NCBI GenBank assembly: GCA_944472135.2
Contig: OX235270.1
Location: forward strand, 69,577,668-69,641,667
DNA from: Trichobilharzia regenti
Lineage: Eukaryota > Platyhelminthes > Trematoda > Strigeidida > Schistosomatidae
Length of the DNA: 64,000 nt
Reading direction: 5' to 3'
In this document: piece by piece, positions 10,001 to 22,114 of the stretch
Layout of the letters: every line of letters begins with the position of its first letter
Numbering within the stretch: the first letter of the stretch is position 1
Made by a program: the position numbers and the translations under genes
The notes under the pieces: model-generated
Database searches by the model: none
Seen by the model: the letters and a program-made list of their open reading frames with translations, nothing else
Told to the model about the DNA's origin: nothing

Positions 10001-12000
10001 ATGAATGATATAGATGTTAGCCTGGTGATGGGTAAATCCAGAGTTGCACCTCTAAAGACGGTTTCGATTCCGAGATTAGAACTTAATGCCGCCTTACTAG
10101 CTGCGCAGTTATTCACAACAGTGTGTAAAGAGTTGGATTACCCCAAGCATCCCGTAACGTTTTGGACTGATTCGATGTCTGTGATATATTATATACGCAA
10201 CGAGTCAGCAAGATATGCATGTTTTGTAGCTAACAGAGTATCTCAAATTCGTGAACTAACCACTGTTGAGCAGTGGAGGTACGTACCGTCTGGAAAAAAC
10301 CCAGCTGATCTAGCATCGCGAGGAGTTATTGATATGAATGTTGTTAAAAATAAGTGGTGGAAAGGTCCAGAGTTCTTGCTAAGGGCTGATAGTATGTGGC
10401 CTCGTAGAGAAGATGAACCACCGATAAACGAGTGTGCCTTGGAGTTGAAGACAAGTGTCAGTTTAACATCTACTCAAGAAAGACATTCAGGTTTACATCC
10501 ACTTTTTAAATATTATTCTTCTTGGTACAAACTACTGAAAGCGGTTGCGTGGTTGACACGATATGTTACGTATTTAAAGGTCATGCATCTTGCGGGATAC
10601 GAAAATATGAATGTGGGGCCTTTGAGAGTCGAAGATATTAGAAATGCAGAGTTAACGATTTTGAGGGCTGCTCAGTGGGAAGCGTGGGGTGAGATTACCA
10701 AGGAGGATAGTCCCGATTTCGCAGATTTCAAGGTGCGGTTAGATAGATTATCTCCGATAGTTTCCGAAGGGATCGCTAGAGTTGGTGGACGTCTACAAAT
10801 GTTAGAATCGTCATATGAGACCCGTCATCCGGCTTTATTACCTTGCTACCATCCAGTCACTGATCTCATTATAAGACACTACCATGTTCTTGAAGGTCAT
10901 TTGGGTACTTCGCAAGTACTATCAAGTATTCGATGTAAGTTCTGGATAGTGAAGGGAGGTACTGCTGTCCGTAAAATAATTGATAAGTGCATGGAATGTA
11001 AACTCCGAAATGCTCGTCCAGTACAGCAGATAATGGCACCACTCCAGCGTGGCAAGCTTCTGAAGGGAATTATCCATTTGAGTACGTTGGGGTGGATTTG
11101 TTCGGACCTTTTGTAGTGAAGAGAGGCAGAACCCTATGTAAAAGATATGGCTGTTTATTCACCTGTTTGAAAATGAGAGCTGTGCATATTGAGATGGTTC
11201 ATTCTCTAACTACTGATTCATTCGTGCTAGCATTACATAGATTTATAAATCGCCGGGGTGTACCGAAGATGATGTTCAGCGACAGAGGGACTAATTTTGT
11301 TGGCTGTCACGCCGAGCTTAAAGAATACTTCGAAGGTCCTCAAACGAGAGTTCAGGAAGAGTTACTGAAAAGGAACATCGAGTGGCACTTCAACCCACCA
11401 CATGCCAGCCATAGAGGTGGGCTATGGGAAAGACTTATAGGAATTATCAAGCGTATTTTAAGCTCCATAATTAAAAACCAGAGTTTGAATGACGAAACGC
11501 TAGAGACATTTTTTTGTGAAGCTGAACGAATATTAAATGACCGGCCGTTATCACCTGTGAGGGACGACGTCAAGGATTTTGATGTGTTAACCCCAAATAA
11601 ATTATTGTTATTGAGAGGCAACCCTGGCATAGAGGACGCAAGCGGGGAAGGAATACCTACGATTAAAAGATGGAAACAAGCCAGGCACATGAAAGATATA
11701 TTTTGGAAAAGATGGTTTAAGGAGTATGTTCTAACATTGCAGACCAGGGACAAGTGGAAAAAGTTGTGCCGAAACTTAAAGGTTGGTGACATAGTATTAG
11801 TAGCAGATAAATGTGCCACAGGTAGGTGGCCTTTGGGAGTGGTAGTAAGGCTGATCTGTAGTGGTGATGGATTGGTGAGGACGGTTGAGGTGAGAACTAG
11901 TTGTGGCATGTTGGTGCGAGATATCAGAAAACTGTGTCTCCTGGAAGGTGCTGAGAGTAGAGAGTCGGAGGATGAAACAATAGATGATTTTCCAACCTAG
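7091..12000 (+). pseudogene. gag-pol: Pao gag-pol, one frameshift between integrase zinc domain and core
   Basis: The first in-frame ATG is at 7091; the frame is also open upstream to about 6998. From that Met, Gag carries a zinc knuckle CX2CX4HX4C at residues 299-312, the protease motif DNGSD starts at 376, RT has YVDD at 776-779, RNase H has SDAS around 954, and the integrase HHCC domain starts at H1263. The frame then shifts near 11063-11068 and ends at 11116. The integrase core continues one frame over from about 11068 to 12000, with DLFGPF, FSDRGTNF and GGLWERL marking the D, D and E catalytic segments. Pao elements normally have one uninterrupted frame, so this is most simply a one-base deletion in a short G run (GAAGGGAA), or a sequencing error. 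Everything else is open, so inactivation is recent. Confidence 0.9.
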
Positions 12001-12960
12001 AGCGTCAACCTGAGAAGGGTTGTAGGCGTACTGCTGTAAGTCCTACAATTCTTCAAAGGGTAGCGCATCAATGAGCAGTCTAATGTGCTCGGTGTGTGAT
12101 TTTGTACATATGTTCATATTGTATATACTGAATTGATATCATCTGTCATCTAGCTGTTGGTAATTCTGTTTGTGTCCGGACATTCCACAACTTACAATGG
12201 TCAACCTGTGAAGGTTTGTAGGCGTACTGGTGTAAGTCCTGCAATTCTTCAAGGGTATTCCATCAAGACATGAAATGCGAGTTTGTGTGTACTGTTTGTA
12301 TATACGTGTGGTGTGTCATATCAATTGGTGTTTTTGAATTCATTGTGTTTACTCGTTGTTTTCGTACCTTGTTGTTATTGCATAATTTTGTTAAAATTTT
12401 CGTCGTGATTACTTCTGAAGTTGTGGCCACTCTTCTACATCCGTGAATGAATTGATTGATGTTAAGGACAGCAGATGGGTCGTATACGCCGGGGAGGCTA
12501 GGCTATTGCTGAGAATGAAATGCACACGGAGATAATTGTTAGCTGCGGTCCGACACGCCGGGGAGAAAGAGTGTAAACGACTGAGGCTCGCATGCGTCAC
12601 CGCTACTAGAACTGAGGCAGAATGAGTGACAAGCGATTTCAGTGGTAATTGGTAGTGAGTAGATAAGAGGATGTGCGTAGAGTATCGTGAGGTGGTGCTA
12701 TGGTCACGTTGCATTCTGCAAGAGTCATTCTAGCAAGTGGCGATTGTGTTGCAAGATGTCAAGAGGAGGTCTCTGTCTGGAGGCGCAGGTCGTCATTGAT
12801 GTGTGAGATTGTGCTGTGGGTATGCTTGTGGTGTGTTGGCTTTTCTGTTTGTTTTCCATTTCAGCTCTGTCCGTGTGACCCAGGTTCTCGCAATGGCATC
12901 CAAGTCAACGTGCATTGGTCGTGAAGGAAAAAAGGGTTGGATCCCTTTTTTGCCGGGGAG
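12001..12960 (+). other. Long 3' non-coding region of the Pao element with a duplicated motif
   Basis: Between the pol stop and the 3' LTR no frame shows homology. A motif of about 59 bases occurs twice in direct orientation, at 12004-12062 and 12200-12257 (GTCAACCTG...TTCTTCAAGGGTA), with a few differences. Near the LTR, 12928-12952 can fold into a small hairpin (AAAAAAGGG...CCCTTTTTT). The function is unknown. Confidence 0.7.
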
Positions 12961-13317
12961 TGTCAATGGAGTTGAAGATTGAACGATCAATTCTTGGTTG
13001 TTTGCTCAAAATCAACTTCCCCAATTTTCGCGGAGGCATCAATACGACAGTCATCGTCTCATCGGTCGCTGTTCAGAAAGAAGAGTGAAACATCGTCAGA
13101 AGTAATATAACGATTTATTATTGTAATATTTGTTTACAGACCTTAGTTCGTTTATTCCTTTTATATGTTGGTGTAACAATAAAGAAATAACAAGCGGCAG
13201 ATCGGTGTTTTGGTTTTTGCGTCCGTTATAACTAAGCGTTTCTGAAACTCAAAGGAACAGCGTGGGCCCGAGCGTAGCGAGAGCTGGGCATTAACGGTTT
13301 ATGAGACGAGACTGACA
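12961..13317 (+). repeat. 3' LTR of the Pao element
   Basis: 357-bp partner of 6591-6947, beginning right after GCCGGGGAG (12952-12960), the likely short polypurine tract. A purine run at about 12923-12936 may contribute. AATAAA lies at 13178-13183. Confidence 0.92.
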
Positions 13318-14720
13318 GTGGGATTACCGCCACTTCTATCTTTTATGTTTAGCTCCAGTTCAGCCTTAACATCTGTCGATGGGTGGGCTACACGCTGATC
13401 ATTGTCGCTGACGATCTCACGAGTATCCATACCTACTGCAACCGCATCTGCCTTTTATTCTGCTTCACGTTCAAGTTGTACAGAACCTTTGTTCAACTCA
13501 GTAGTAGTAGGCGTTCCTTTCATCTCATCATGATCGGCCAAAGACAAATGTGCACCATCATGACCATTGTCACAAATATCCACTTCACCGCCGTTTGTAT
13601 GATCGACTCCATCCTTTTCAAACTCTTTAATAACAGCAGTAGACAATTTGGGTTCTTCTTCATAAATCCTTAAAGGTTTTATACCGTTACTCTGACTGGT
13701 AATACCTTGTAAACTTGTGGAGTCAGAACTGGACTCTGAAACTGTATATCTCTTCTCCTGAACAAACAGCGGTGTCGTCTGTGACACTCTATTCAACAAT
13801 GGCCTACCAGTTGCAACTACAGGCTTCTTCACTGCACCATTATCGTCACGCAATTTGGACTCAGACCTTGATGATGCTGATTTCACACTACTAAACTTGC
13901 TCACTGTTTCACAGTTCGCCTTTGTGTGCACTTCTTGTAAATGGACGAAACGCGACCGTGTTTGTCTCACAACTTGTAACCTACCTGTGGAGGACGTCCC
14001 ACGAAAGATTTCACACTCACTAAGTTTATATGGATTACTAGACACTATAGTGTTTTCTCGATATGCACTTTTCTGGGACTCCATCATCATAAATGACCGC
14101 GTTCAGCTCTCAGATTTCTCTATTGTGGAGGTGGGATGCAGTATACTGGCAAACGTGCTCGTAGATTGATTGACACTGTGTGTCACTAATTTCAGTATAT
14201 CCTCAAAACATTCCTGTAAACCTTCATCTTCTATACGAGAGCTCATGTTCACCCACTTCCTTTGCAGTCGAGTAGGTAGGCGTCTCGCTATTACTTATTG
14301 GAAAATACTCGAGTTCAGATCACTCATGCAATTCATTGAAATCGATGCATCCTTGTAAGTCATCAGATTATCCAAAAACTCAGTGAGTCCCTTGGAGTCA
14401 TCTCGTAATTGACTAACATTACCCTTAACAGCCTCGAATAAGTTTCTTACAATCATCGAAGTTCTTCCAAACCTTTGACGCCGGATACGCATAGCCTCAG
14501 TATATCCTTCGTTTGGGGGCATAACCTTACAGCACTGTATAGCTCTTGCAGCAACACCGGAACAGTACCTCAACAAATACGTTAACTTAATTCCATCATC
14601 TAATGAAAAACTACTCAACATGATTTCAAACTCCTTTACAAATTGTGGGTATTCCACTGCCTTTCCGTCGAAACACCGAGGTTCATATTTAGGCAGTTTG
14701 AAATTCCTATTATCCGTAGA
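13318..14720 (-). pseudogene. Decayed Pao gag fragment, inverted relative to its neighbour
   Basis: Minus-strand translation from about 14720 to 14100 aligns well with the Gag of the neighbouring Pao element: QFVKEFEIMLSSF, CCKVMPPNEGY, EFLDNLMTYK, then RLQRKWV and FASILH after a break near 14295. The 211-codon frame at 13455-14090 continues the homology more weakly. Its YKLSECEIF and VHTKANC align with the pre-knuckle and knuckle region, but two of the three knuckle cysteines are gone. Downstream it becomes a Ser/Thr- and Glu-rich stretch I cannot align. No protease, RT or integrase follows, since the sequence is cut at 13317 by the LTR of the plus-strand element. The fragment is non-functional. 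Confidence 0.75.
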
Positions 14721-14937
14721 CGGCGAAACATGAACAAGAAAATCGTCTTACCATGCATCATACATACCATTACAGTTAAGAAGCAACTGAACATTAATTT
14801 ATTTCTTGCTTGCTTCCAAGACTCTTTGTCCCTTCTTTCACCGAGGCATCACTGAACTCGACCAAACATTCCAGAAAAGTTCCAGATAATAATTTTCTAT
14901 AGAAGACTTGCAGACACCAGGAAAGACAAACAGAAAC

Positions 14938-15305
14938 TGTCAGCCAACTCTCAGAATCTGTCAATGTCCAGCTCTTACTACGCTGGACCTCACGCTGTCC
15001 CTCGAAGTCTTTCAGGAACATTTTGTAATAACCAACTCGAAAAAGCAGAACTCAGATTGGCGACTCAAGTATCCTGTATTCTTACACCAATATGTAACCA
15101 TTAATAGGGTTATTACACACAAGGTCTAAGAATAAATGTTATAACAGTAAATCACGATAATACTTCTTATAATTTTATCTCTTCGTCCGAACAGCGAACG
15201 ATGAGGCGATGACTGGTATATTGATGACTCCCGCGAAATATATGGAGGAGTCGGTTTTGAGCAAACAACCGTGAGTTGACTGTTCAATCTTCAACTGCAT
15301 TGACA
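14938..15305 (-). repeat. Diverged Pao-type LTR (5' LTR of the gag fragment)
   Basis: Read on the minus strand it starts TGTCAATGCAGTTGAAG and ends GGCTGACA, like the intact Pao LTR, and internal blocks also match (the repeat of CCAGCTCTTACTACG, the GATGAGGCGATGACTGG region). It is 368 bp with many substitutions. It lies directly upstream, in the minus sense, of the gag remnant, so it is the 5' LTR of that copy. Confidence 0.8.
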
Positions 15306-15593
15306 AATAGTTTAACGCAAAATGTCAACACAGCTAATGATGACAATGGCAGGTACGCCATCAACACCAAGACTTTGGGAATTCTTAAGAGACCGGAGAC
15401 ATTTAAGAATATCAATGGTATATAAACCACTATAATTATTGTCTGTGTGGTTTGTATCATTTGAAGGAATGTCAACAGAAGAGAGTATGAAAGACTTATT
15501 AACAGTATCAACATAGAGAGATGGGTCAGAGGTACATCGCCTACCGCAACAAATTTCTTTGAAAAGTTTCCGCAAACTAGAAGGGGTGTCAAT
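15306..15593 (-). pseudogene. LINE reverse-transcriptase scrap between two Pao LTRs
   Basis: The minus-strand frame at 15312-15596 contains a segment reading LKCLRSLKNSQSLGVDGVPA, which is the region before RT motif 1 in Jockey/CR1-like LINEs (G-x-D-G-[IV]-P). Only about 95 codons remain, with no catalytic box. It fills exactly the space between the two diverged LTRs, so either a LINE fragment inserted there or two insertions abut. Confidence 0.6.
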
Positions 15594-15947
15594 CACGTCT
15601 CAAAAACCGTTAATGCCCAGCTCTTGCTACGACGGGCCTCACGCTGTCCCTCGGAGCCTTTCAGAAACGCTCAGTACTAACGGACGCAAAAACCAGAACA
15701 CCGATTGGCGACTCGAGAGTTCTTTATTCTAACGCCAACATATATCCAACTTCACAACTAAGGTCTATGAACAAATATTACAATAATAAATCACAATATT
15801 ACTTCTTACGGTCTTGTCCTGACTTCTCTCTGAACAGCGACCGATGAGACGATGACTGGTGTATTGATGCCTCCGCGAAAATTATGGGGAAGTTGGGTTT
15901 CAGCAAAAAACCATGAATTGATCGTTCAATCTTCAACTACATTGACA
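15594..15947 (-). repeat. Second diverged Pao-type LTR, slightly truncated
   Basis: On the minus strand it begins TGTCAATGTAGTTGAAG at 15947 and is collinear with the intact Pao LTR to CACGTCTC at 15594. It lacks about the last seven bases. It is closer to the intact Pao LTR than the copy at 14938-15305 is. On its right it meets the broken end of a Ty3 element after about 17 bases of unclear origin (15948-15964). Confidence 0.75.
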
Positions 15948-15953
15948 TGGGTT

Positions 15954-17726
15954 TTACATGACATGAAAAGTGGCAGGGGCATTACACAAACCAAAGGGCA
16001 TGGTTTGAAATTCATACAACCCAGTCGGAAGGATGAAGGCAGTCTTTGGGCAGTCATCAGGGTGTACCTCAACTTGCCAGTACCCAGATGCTAAATCTAA
16101 CGTGAAGAACCATTTCGAGCCACTCAGTGCGTCGAGAGTAGAGTCAATGCGAGGGATCGGGAAGGAATCACGTCTCGTCACGGCGTTCAACCTGCGGTAG
16201 TCGATACACATACGGAGGGATCCATCTTTCTTCTTAACTAACACAATAGGTGACGCCCATAGGGACGAGGAAGGTACGATGATATTTTTATCTAACATGT
16301 CCTGTAGCAAACGTTCTAGTTGGGGCTGATAATGCACCGGGATGCGTCTGGATGGCTGGCGCACCGGCGGATGGCTGCCGGTATCGATACGGTGCTTGAC
16401 CACTCCAGTTCGTCCTGGATTAGCCCCATCATCAAACACATCCGCGTATACACCAATTAATTCTAGCATTCGCTCTCGGAGAGGCGCAGGAGCGTATGGG
16501 TCAACCGAAATTTGATTTAAGGTGGTAGATATTGGTACCCTTAACTCCGAAGGGGTCTGTTGTCGGGGGCTATACAATGCTACAGGAACGGAGTCGATTG
16601 TGACGCGAGAATTGGGAATATCCATCAGGGTTTGGTGGGACGTCATGAAGTCTACTCCGAGGATGAGGTCCCATGTTATTTGCGTACAGATAAGGAACCG
16701 ATGATGCACATTTGAGTCTCCCAGGCGCAGCTGTAGATCTGTAGCGGATCGAGCTTCCAATTTAGCGCCGTTAGCTGTCGTCAAGATATTATGTGCGGTT
16801 ACTGGGGGTGAGTGCTGGGGCACGCGTCGAAGGAAGGCCGCCTTTACGAGCGAAACCGACGCACCAGTATCTAAGAGAACTTTAGAGGGTACGCCATTAA
16901 TATATCCCCATAACATCAAAGGTTGCTGTGACCGAGAGTATGTAGACAGGTTAAAAATAGGGGACTTACTGCGGTCGGGCTGACGGTTGTGCCCGCACTT
17001 GCGGGCCTTCTTCCCGTAACGTTGGCAGTAGTAACATCCACGCGTAGCATCCTCATTTGAACGCCGTTGGCTTCTGGAACGGTCACTGCGGACGGGAGTC
17101 ATGGTGGCTGCTGTGGGTGCTGTTGGTAGTGGATATCGAGAGCTGCTGGGTGTAGGCGTGTAATCGTTCTCCGCGTCCATGAAATGGAGGATAATTCGCT
17201 GTAGTTCGACTGTGCTGGTTGGGAGCTGACGTCGTAGGTGTGTGCGCAGTTCTCCTGGCATCATTCCCTCGACGAAGCGTGTGCATACTGCCGGGTCTCG
17301 GCTGGGGAGGTCCTTGTGGCAGTCAAGGCCAGCTGCCAGGAGCTGGAGGGCATGGAGGTAGTCCAGGAAACTCTCCTCTGGTAATTGTCGACGGGAGTAG
17401 AATCTGAGCATGGTGTGCTGCGAGCTCTGCCTCAAGTCAAAGCATTGGTCTAGTATCTCCCAGTTGGTGCGCATGGGGTTGGTGTTGCTGAACCCAGCCG
17501 CGTCAGCTCGAGCGTAGGCGTCGTCGGACAAGCTGTTGAGGACGTGGATGAAATGGTGGCTTGCTGGGGCGATGTCGAGGTACGCCTGCATGCGTTTCTT
17601 CCAGCGTGGATAGTCTGAGGAAGGCTGGAACATGGGTGGGCAAGGAAGTGGCGGGATGCTTGGCAATGTGGAGGCACATTCCTCCGGAAAGAGCTTGGGA
17701 AGAGCATCTTCAGGGTAATATGCCAT
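15954..17726 (-). pseudogene. gag-pol: Gag-Pol of Ty3 copy A, truncated inside RT
   Basis: It has the same start as copy C (ATG at 17726) and is open through Gag, the cysteine motif, protease DTGA and the first half of RT. It loses homology right after LCNAPATF, at about 15965, so it lacks the YLDD catalytic box, RNase H and integrase. The frame ends four codons into foreign sequence, next to a Pao LTR. Its Gag is much closer to copy C than to copy B (it shares the DLRQSSQHT and AENDYTPTP variants). It cannot make active enzymes. Confidence 0.9.
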
Positions 17727-17760
17727 GTCTTTGCGTAGATAAAACACCTCCGACACCAAT

Positions 17761-18003
17761 TATAACGCACACAGACCACAAGCACGACGGGTGAAGAAGA
17801 AGGCAAAGACGGCGAGGAGGAAGCGTTTATTTCAAGCAAGCCAGACTCGAATTACCCGGGTACAAGCTAGTTATCATCATTTATAACAAGTTTGGATAAC
17901 CGGTCTTCCTCTTGCTCCAGTGATGCCACATCAACGTTTCTTTCTGAAAAAGAAGAAAAAGAAACTTGTTTAGTGGCATTGTATTGGTTTCCATTGCATT
18001 ACA
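17761..18003 (-). repeat. LTR 1 of the Ty3 run (3' LTR of B, 5' LTR of A)
   Basis: 243 bp. The minus strand begins TGTAATGCAATGG and ends at GCGTTATA, next to the primer-binding site. The minus-strand polyA signal AATAAA is the plus-strand TTTATT at 17826-17831. By eye it looks identical to LTR 2 (22115-22357) over most of its length. Confidence 0.9.
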
Positions 18004-21000
18004 TCGCCTCCTCCCCTCTGGAGGCACTGTCCTCAGTGCCCGGTGGTGGTGTAGGGTATGCAACACCTCCATCGGGCGGCACCTCGACGTAGCTGGTTGC
18101 GGGCGGCGGTTGCGCGGGTGGAGACGGTTCCGTGACGGCTGCTGGATGATGTGGTTTCAGTTGATTATAATGTGCTGTGACTAGCTTCGCTTGAGGCCGT
18201 TGCAGATGCCGCAGGACATACGTAGTCGGGGGTCGATGCCGGACGATCTCATAGGGTCCTTGCCAGGGAGCGTAGAATTTGGGGCAGGAACCGGCCGGAA
18301 CGGATGGTCGATGAAGCCAGACGTAATCGCCAAGCGAGTAAGTGGGGCCACGGGCAAATCGGTCGTAATTAGTCTTCTGGTGGTCGGACGAGGACTGTAG
18401 ATGACGACGCGCCAGGTTGTAGGCGACCTCTAGGTGGTGGCGAAGATGTCGGACATAGGGAATGCAGTCGATTTTCTCGTATGGTAACAGCGGAGTTTGA
18501 ATCTCGACTGGAAGACGGAGTTCCTGTCCGAACAATAGCAGGGCTGGGGAAAAACCCGTCGATGAATGCATGGAAGAGCGGTATGCTAGCAAACACTGGG
18601 GTAGGACCTCATCCCAGGTATTCTCCGGTGCGTTGCATAAGAAGGCACTGATGAGGTTCTTAATAGTTCTGTTGGTACGTTCGACGAGTCCATTACCCTG
18701 TGGGTGGTATGGCGTAGTATGGGTCTTCCGGATGCCAAAGGTATTGCAGATGTGAGCAAGAAGATAACTCTCGAATGCAGCGCCCTGGTCAGAGTGTAGA
18801 TAAAGAGGGGCACCAAAACGGGACACCCAATTGTCTATGAACGCGCGGCCAATCGTCAAGGCATCTTGTTGTCGCAAGGGGACGGCTTCGCACCACTTTG
18901 TGAAGTAATCAACCATGACAAGTATGTATCGATTGCCGCGTCTCGACGTTGTTATTGGCCCCATTACGTCTACCCCAACTCGGTGATTAGGCGCCTCGGT
19001 AAGCATCGGTACTAACGGTGCTCGGGGGGATGCTTTGGGCTGTTTAATCTGCGCACACGTAGCACAGTTGCGGCAAAATTCAGTCACGTCGTGGTGAAGA
19101 AGTGGCCACCAAAAGCGTTGACGGACGGCGTGCTCGGTTTTTCGTTGGCCAGCGTGACCCAGCTGCTGGTGTACAAGACGTATTACCTCCGGGACTTTCA
19201 AACGTGGCACGAGAAGGCGAGGCGATGATGGCGGTTCGACTATGTACAAAACGTTATCAATCAGGCGTAGTATCCCCCACTTACCGCAGATGCATTTGGT
19301 TGCATCAGACAGACTCTGTAGTTCTTTATTCGACGGTTTATCGTTCCCGTGAAGCTGTCGGGAGTAGACAGGTTGAATATCGGCGTCAGACGCCTGCAGT
19401 GCTGCCCAATCAACATCTAGACCTGTATTTAATATAGCATTCACCGGGGAAACATCAGGCGGCAGACGGGAAAGGGCGTCAGCGTTAGCGTGGCGGGGTC
19501 CAGGGTGGTACTCACAGGTAAAATCAAACTCCTGCAACCGTTCCTGCCAGCGAGCAACCTGGCCTTCAGGTTCGCGAAAGGTTTGCAGCCACTGCAGAGC
19601 ACGATGGTCAGTGCGTGCTCGAAATGGGCGCCCAAGAAGATAATGACGAAAGTATTTGAGAAAATGAACGAGAGCCAGCATCTCTCGGCGTGTCGTGGAG
19701 TACCGGGTTTCACGTTTGTCGAGCTTACGGCTGGCATATGCAATAACCCGTTCTCGACCATCGGGTGCCACTTGGGAGAGAACGGCACCAATGGCAGTGG
19801 CACTTGCATCAGTATCTAAAATGAAGGAGCCAGCCGATGGAGACGTGTCAGGAAATGCGAGGATGGGTGATGACGTGAGGCGTTTCTTCAACTCGTTAAA
19901 GGCATCTTGACACTCACTAGTCCATAAAAATTTTCGACCCTGTTCCGTTAAGCGATGTAGGGGTGATGCTAGGGTGGCGAACGCGGGGACGAAGCGACGA
20001 TAGTACGACGCGAAACCCAAGAAGCTGCAAACGTCCTTACTACACTGAGGTACGGCCCAGTCGGCGATGAGGCGAGTTTTCGCTGGATCTGTCTGGATGC
20101 CATCTGGGGAAATGCGGTGACCCAAGAAAATAACTTCTCGCTGAAGAAAGGTACACTTAGACGGTTTCAACTTTAAGCCCGCCGTGCGTAAGCGTTTAAA
20201 GACCGTACGTAGGTTATCTATGTGTTCTTCTGGGGATTTTCCGTGGACAACGATGTCATCAAGATATATTAAACATTGTTGTGGAACTAACCTATCCAGG
20301 ACAACTTGCATCAGCCGTTGAAAAGTGGCGGGGGCATTACACAAACCAAAGGGCATGGTGCGAAATTCATACAACCCAGTCGGAAGGATGAAGGCAGTCT
20401 TTGGGCAGTCGTCAGGGTGTACCTCAACTTGCCAGTACCCAGATGCTAAATCTAACGTGGAGAACCATTTCGAGCCACTCAGTGCGTCGAGAGTAGAGTC
20501 AATGCGAGGGATCGGGAAGGAATCACGTCTCGTCACGGCGTTCAACCTGCGGTAGTCGATACACATACGGAGGGATCCATCTTTCTTCTTAACTAACACA
20601 ATAGGTGACGCCCATGGGGACGAGGAAGGTACGATGATCTTTTTATCCAGCATGTCCTGTAGCAAACGTTCTAGTTGGGGCTGATAATGCACCGGGATGC
20701 GTCTGGGTAGCTGGCGCACCGGCGGATGGCTGCCGGTATCGATACGGTGCTTGACCACTCCAGTTCGTCCTGGATTAGCCCCATCATCAAACACATCCGC
20801 GTATTCACCAATTAATTCTAGCATTCGCTCTCGGAGAGGCGCAGGAGCGGATGGGTCAACCGAAATTTGATTTAAGGTGGTAGATATTGGTACCCTTAAC
20901 ACCGAAGAGGTCTGTTGTGGGGGCTATACAATGCTACAGGAACAGAGTCAATTGTGACGCGAGAATTGGGAATATCTATCAGGGTTTGGTGGGACGTCAT

Positions 21001-22080
21001 GAAGTCTACTCCGAGGATGAGGTCCCATGTTATTTGCGTACAGATAAGGAACCGATGATGCACATTTAAGTCTCCCAGGCGCAGCTGTAGATCTGTAGCA
21101 GATCGAGCTTCCAATTTAGCGCCGTTAGCCGTAGTCAAGATATTATGTGCGGTTACTGGGGGTGAGTGCTGGGGCACGCGTCGAAGGAAGGCCGCCTTTA
21201 CGAGCGAAACCGACGCACCAGTATCTAAGAGAACTTTAGAGGGTACGCCATTAATATATCCCCATAACATCAAAGGTTGCTGTGACCGAGAGTATGTAGA
21301 CAGGTTAAAAATAGGGGACTTACTGCGGTCGGGCTGACGGTTGTGCCCGCACTTGCGGGCCTTCTTCCCGTAACGTTGGCAGTAGTAACATCCACGCGTA
21401 GCATCCTCATTTGAACGCCGTTGGCTTCTGGAACGGTCACTGCGCACGGGAGTCACGGTTGCTGCTGTGGGTGCTGTTGGCCGTGGATATCGAGAGCTGC
21501 TGGGTGTAGGCATGTAATCGTTCTCCGCGTTCATGAAACGGAGGATAATTCGCTGTGGTTCGACTGTGCTGGTTGGGACCTGACGTCGTAGGTGTGTGCG
21601 CAGTTCTCCTGGCATCATTCCCTCGACGAAGCGTGTGCATACTGCCTGATCTCGGCTGGGGAGGTCCTTGTGGCAGTCAAGGCCAGCTGCCAGGAGCTTG
21701 AGGGCATGGAGGTAGTCCAGGAAACTCTCCCCTGATAATTGTCGACGGGAGTAGAATCTGAGCATGGTGTGCTGCGAGTTCTGCCCCAAGTCAAAACATT
21801 GGTCTAGTATCTCCCAGTTGGTGCGCATGGAGTTGGTGTTGCTGAACCCAGCCGCGTCAACTCGAGCCTAGGCGTCGTCGGACAGACTGTTAAGGACGTG
21901 GATGAAATGGTGGCTCGCGGGAGCAATGTCGAGGTACGCCTGCATGCGTTTCTTCCAACGTGGATAGTCTGAGGAGAGCTGGAACATGGGTAGGCGAGGA
22001 AGTGGCGGGATGCTTGGCAATGTGGAGGCACATTCCTCCGGAAAAAGCTTGGGAAGAGCATCTTCAGGGTAGTTTGCCAT
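17999..22080 (-). pseudogene. gag-pol: Gag-Pol of Ty3 copy B, nonsense codon plus frameshift
   Basis: It is collinear with copy C but broken twice. A TAC to TAG change at about 21868-21870 stops Gag after about 70 residues (...SLSDDA). A one-base deletion near 20920 (TTGTGGGGGC where C has TTGTTGGGGGC) shifts the frame just after the protease region. The rest, from about 20902 to 17999, stays open through RT, RNase H and integrase, and is almost identical to copy C, with a handful of changes (for example YHPGPRH for YRPGPRH). The Gag half is clearly more diverged from C than the Pol half, so the copy looks like a mosaic. Confidence 0.9.
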
Positions 22081-22114
22081 GTCTCTGCGTAGAGAAAACA
22101 CCTCCGACACCAAG

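Larger units (their letters stand above)
6591..13317 (+). mobile_element. Pao/BEL LTR retrotransposon, nearly intact
   Basis: This 6.7-kb plus-strand element lies between two 357-bp LTRs (6591-6947, 12961-13317), which by eye differ at about four positions. It carries one long gag-pol frame in the order Gag, zinc knuckle, protease (DNGSD), RT (YVDD), RNase H and integrase, as in Pao/BEL elements. A single frame change near 11065 separates the integrase zinc domain from its catalytic core. A 960-bp non-coding stretch with an internal duplicated motif lies before the 3' LTR. No matching target-site duplication is visible: the left flank is ACTGC and the right flank GTGGG. The right flank begins directly in another, inverted Pao fragment. 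Confidence 0.93.

Noticed and set aside
13455..14090. 211-codon frame as a host Ser-rich protein
   Set aside because: It lies directly downstream, on the same strand, of Pao gag sequence and weakly aligns to the pre-knuckle and knuckle region; more likely decayed gag.
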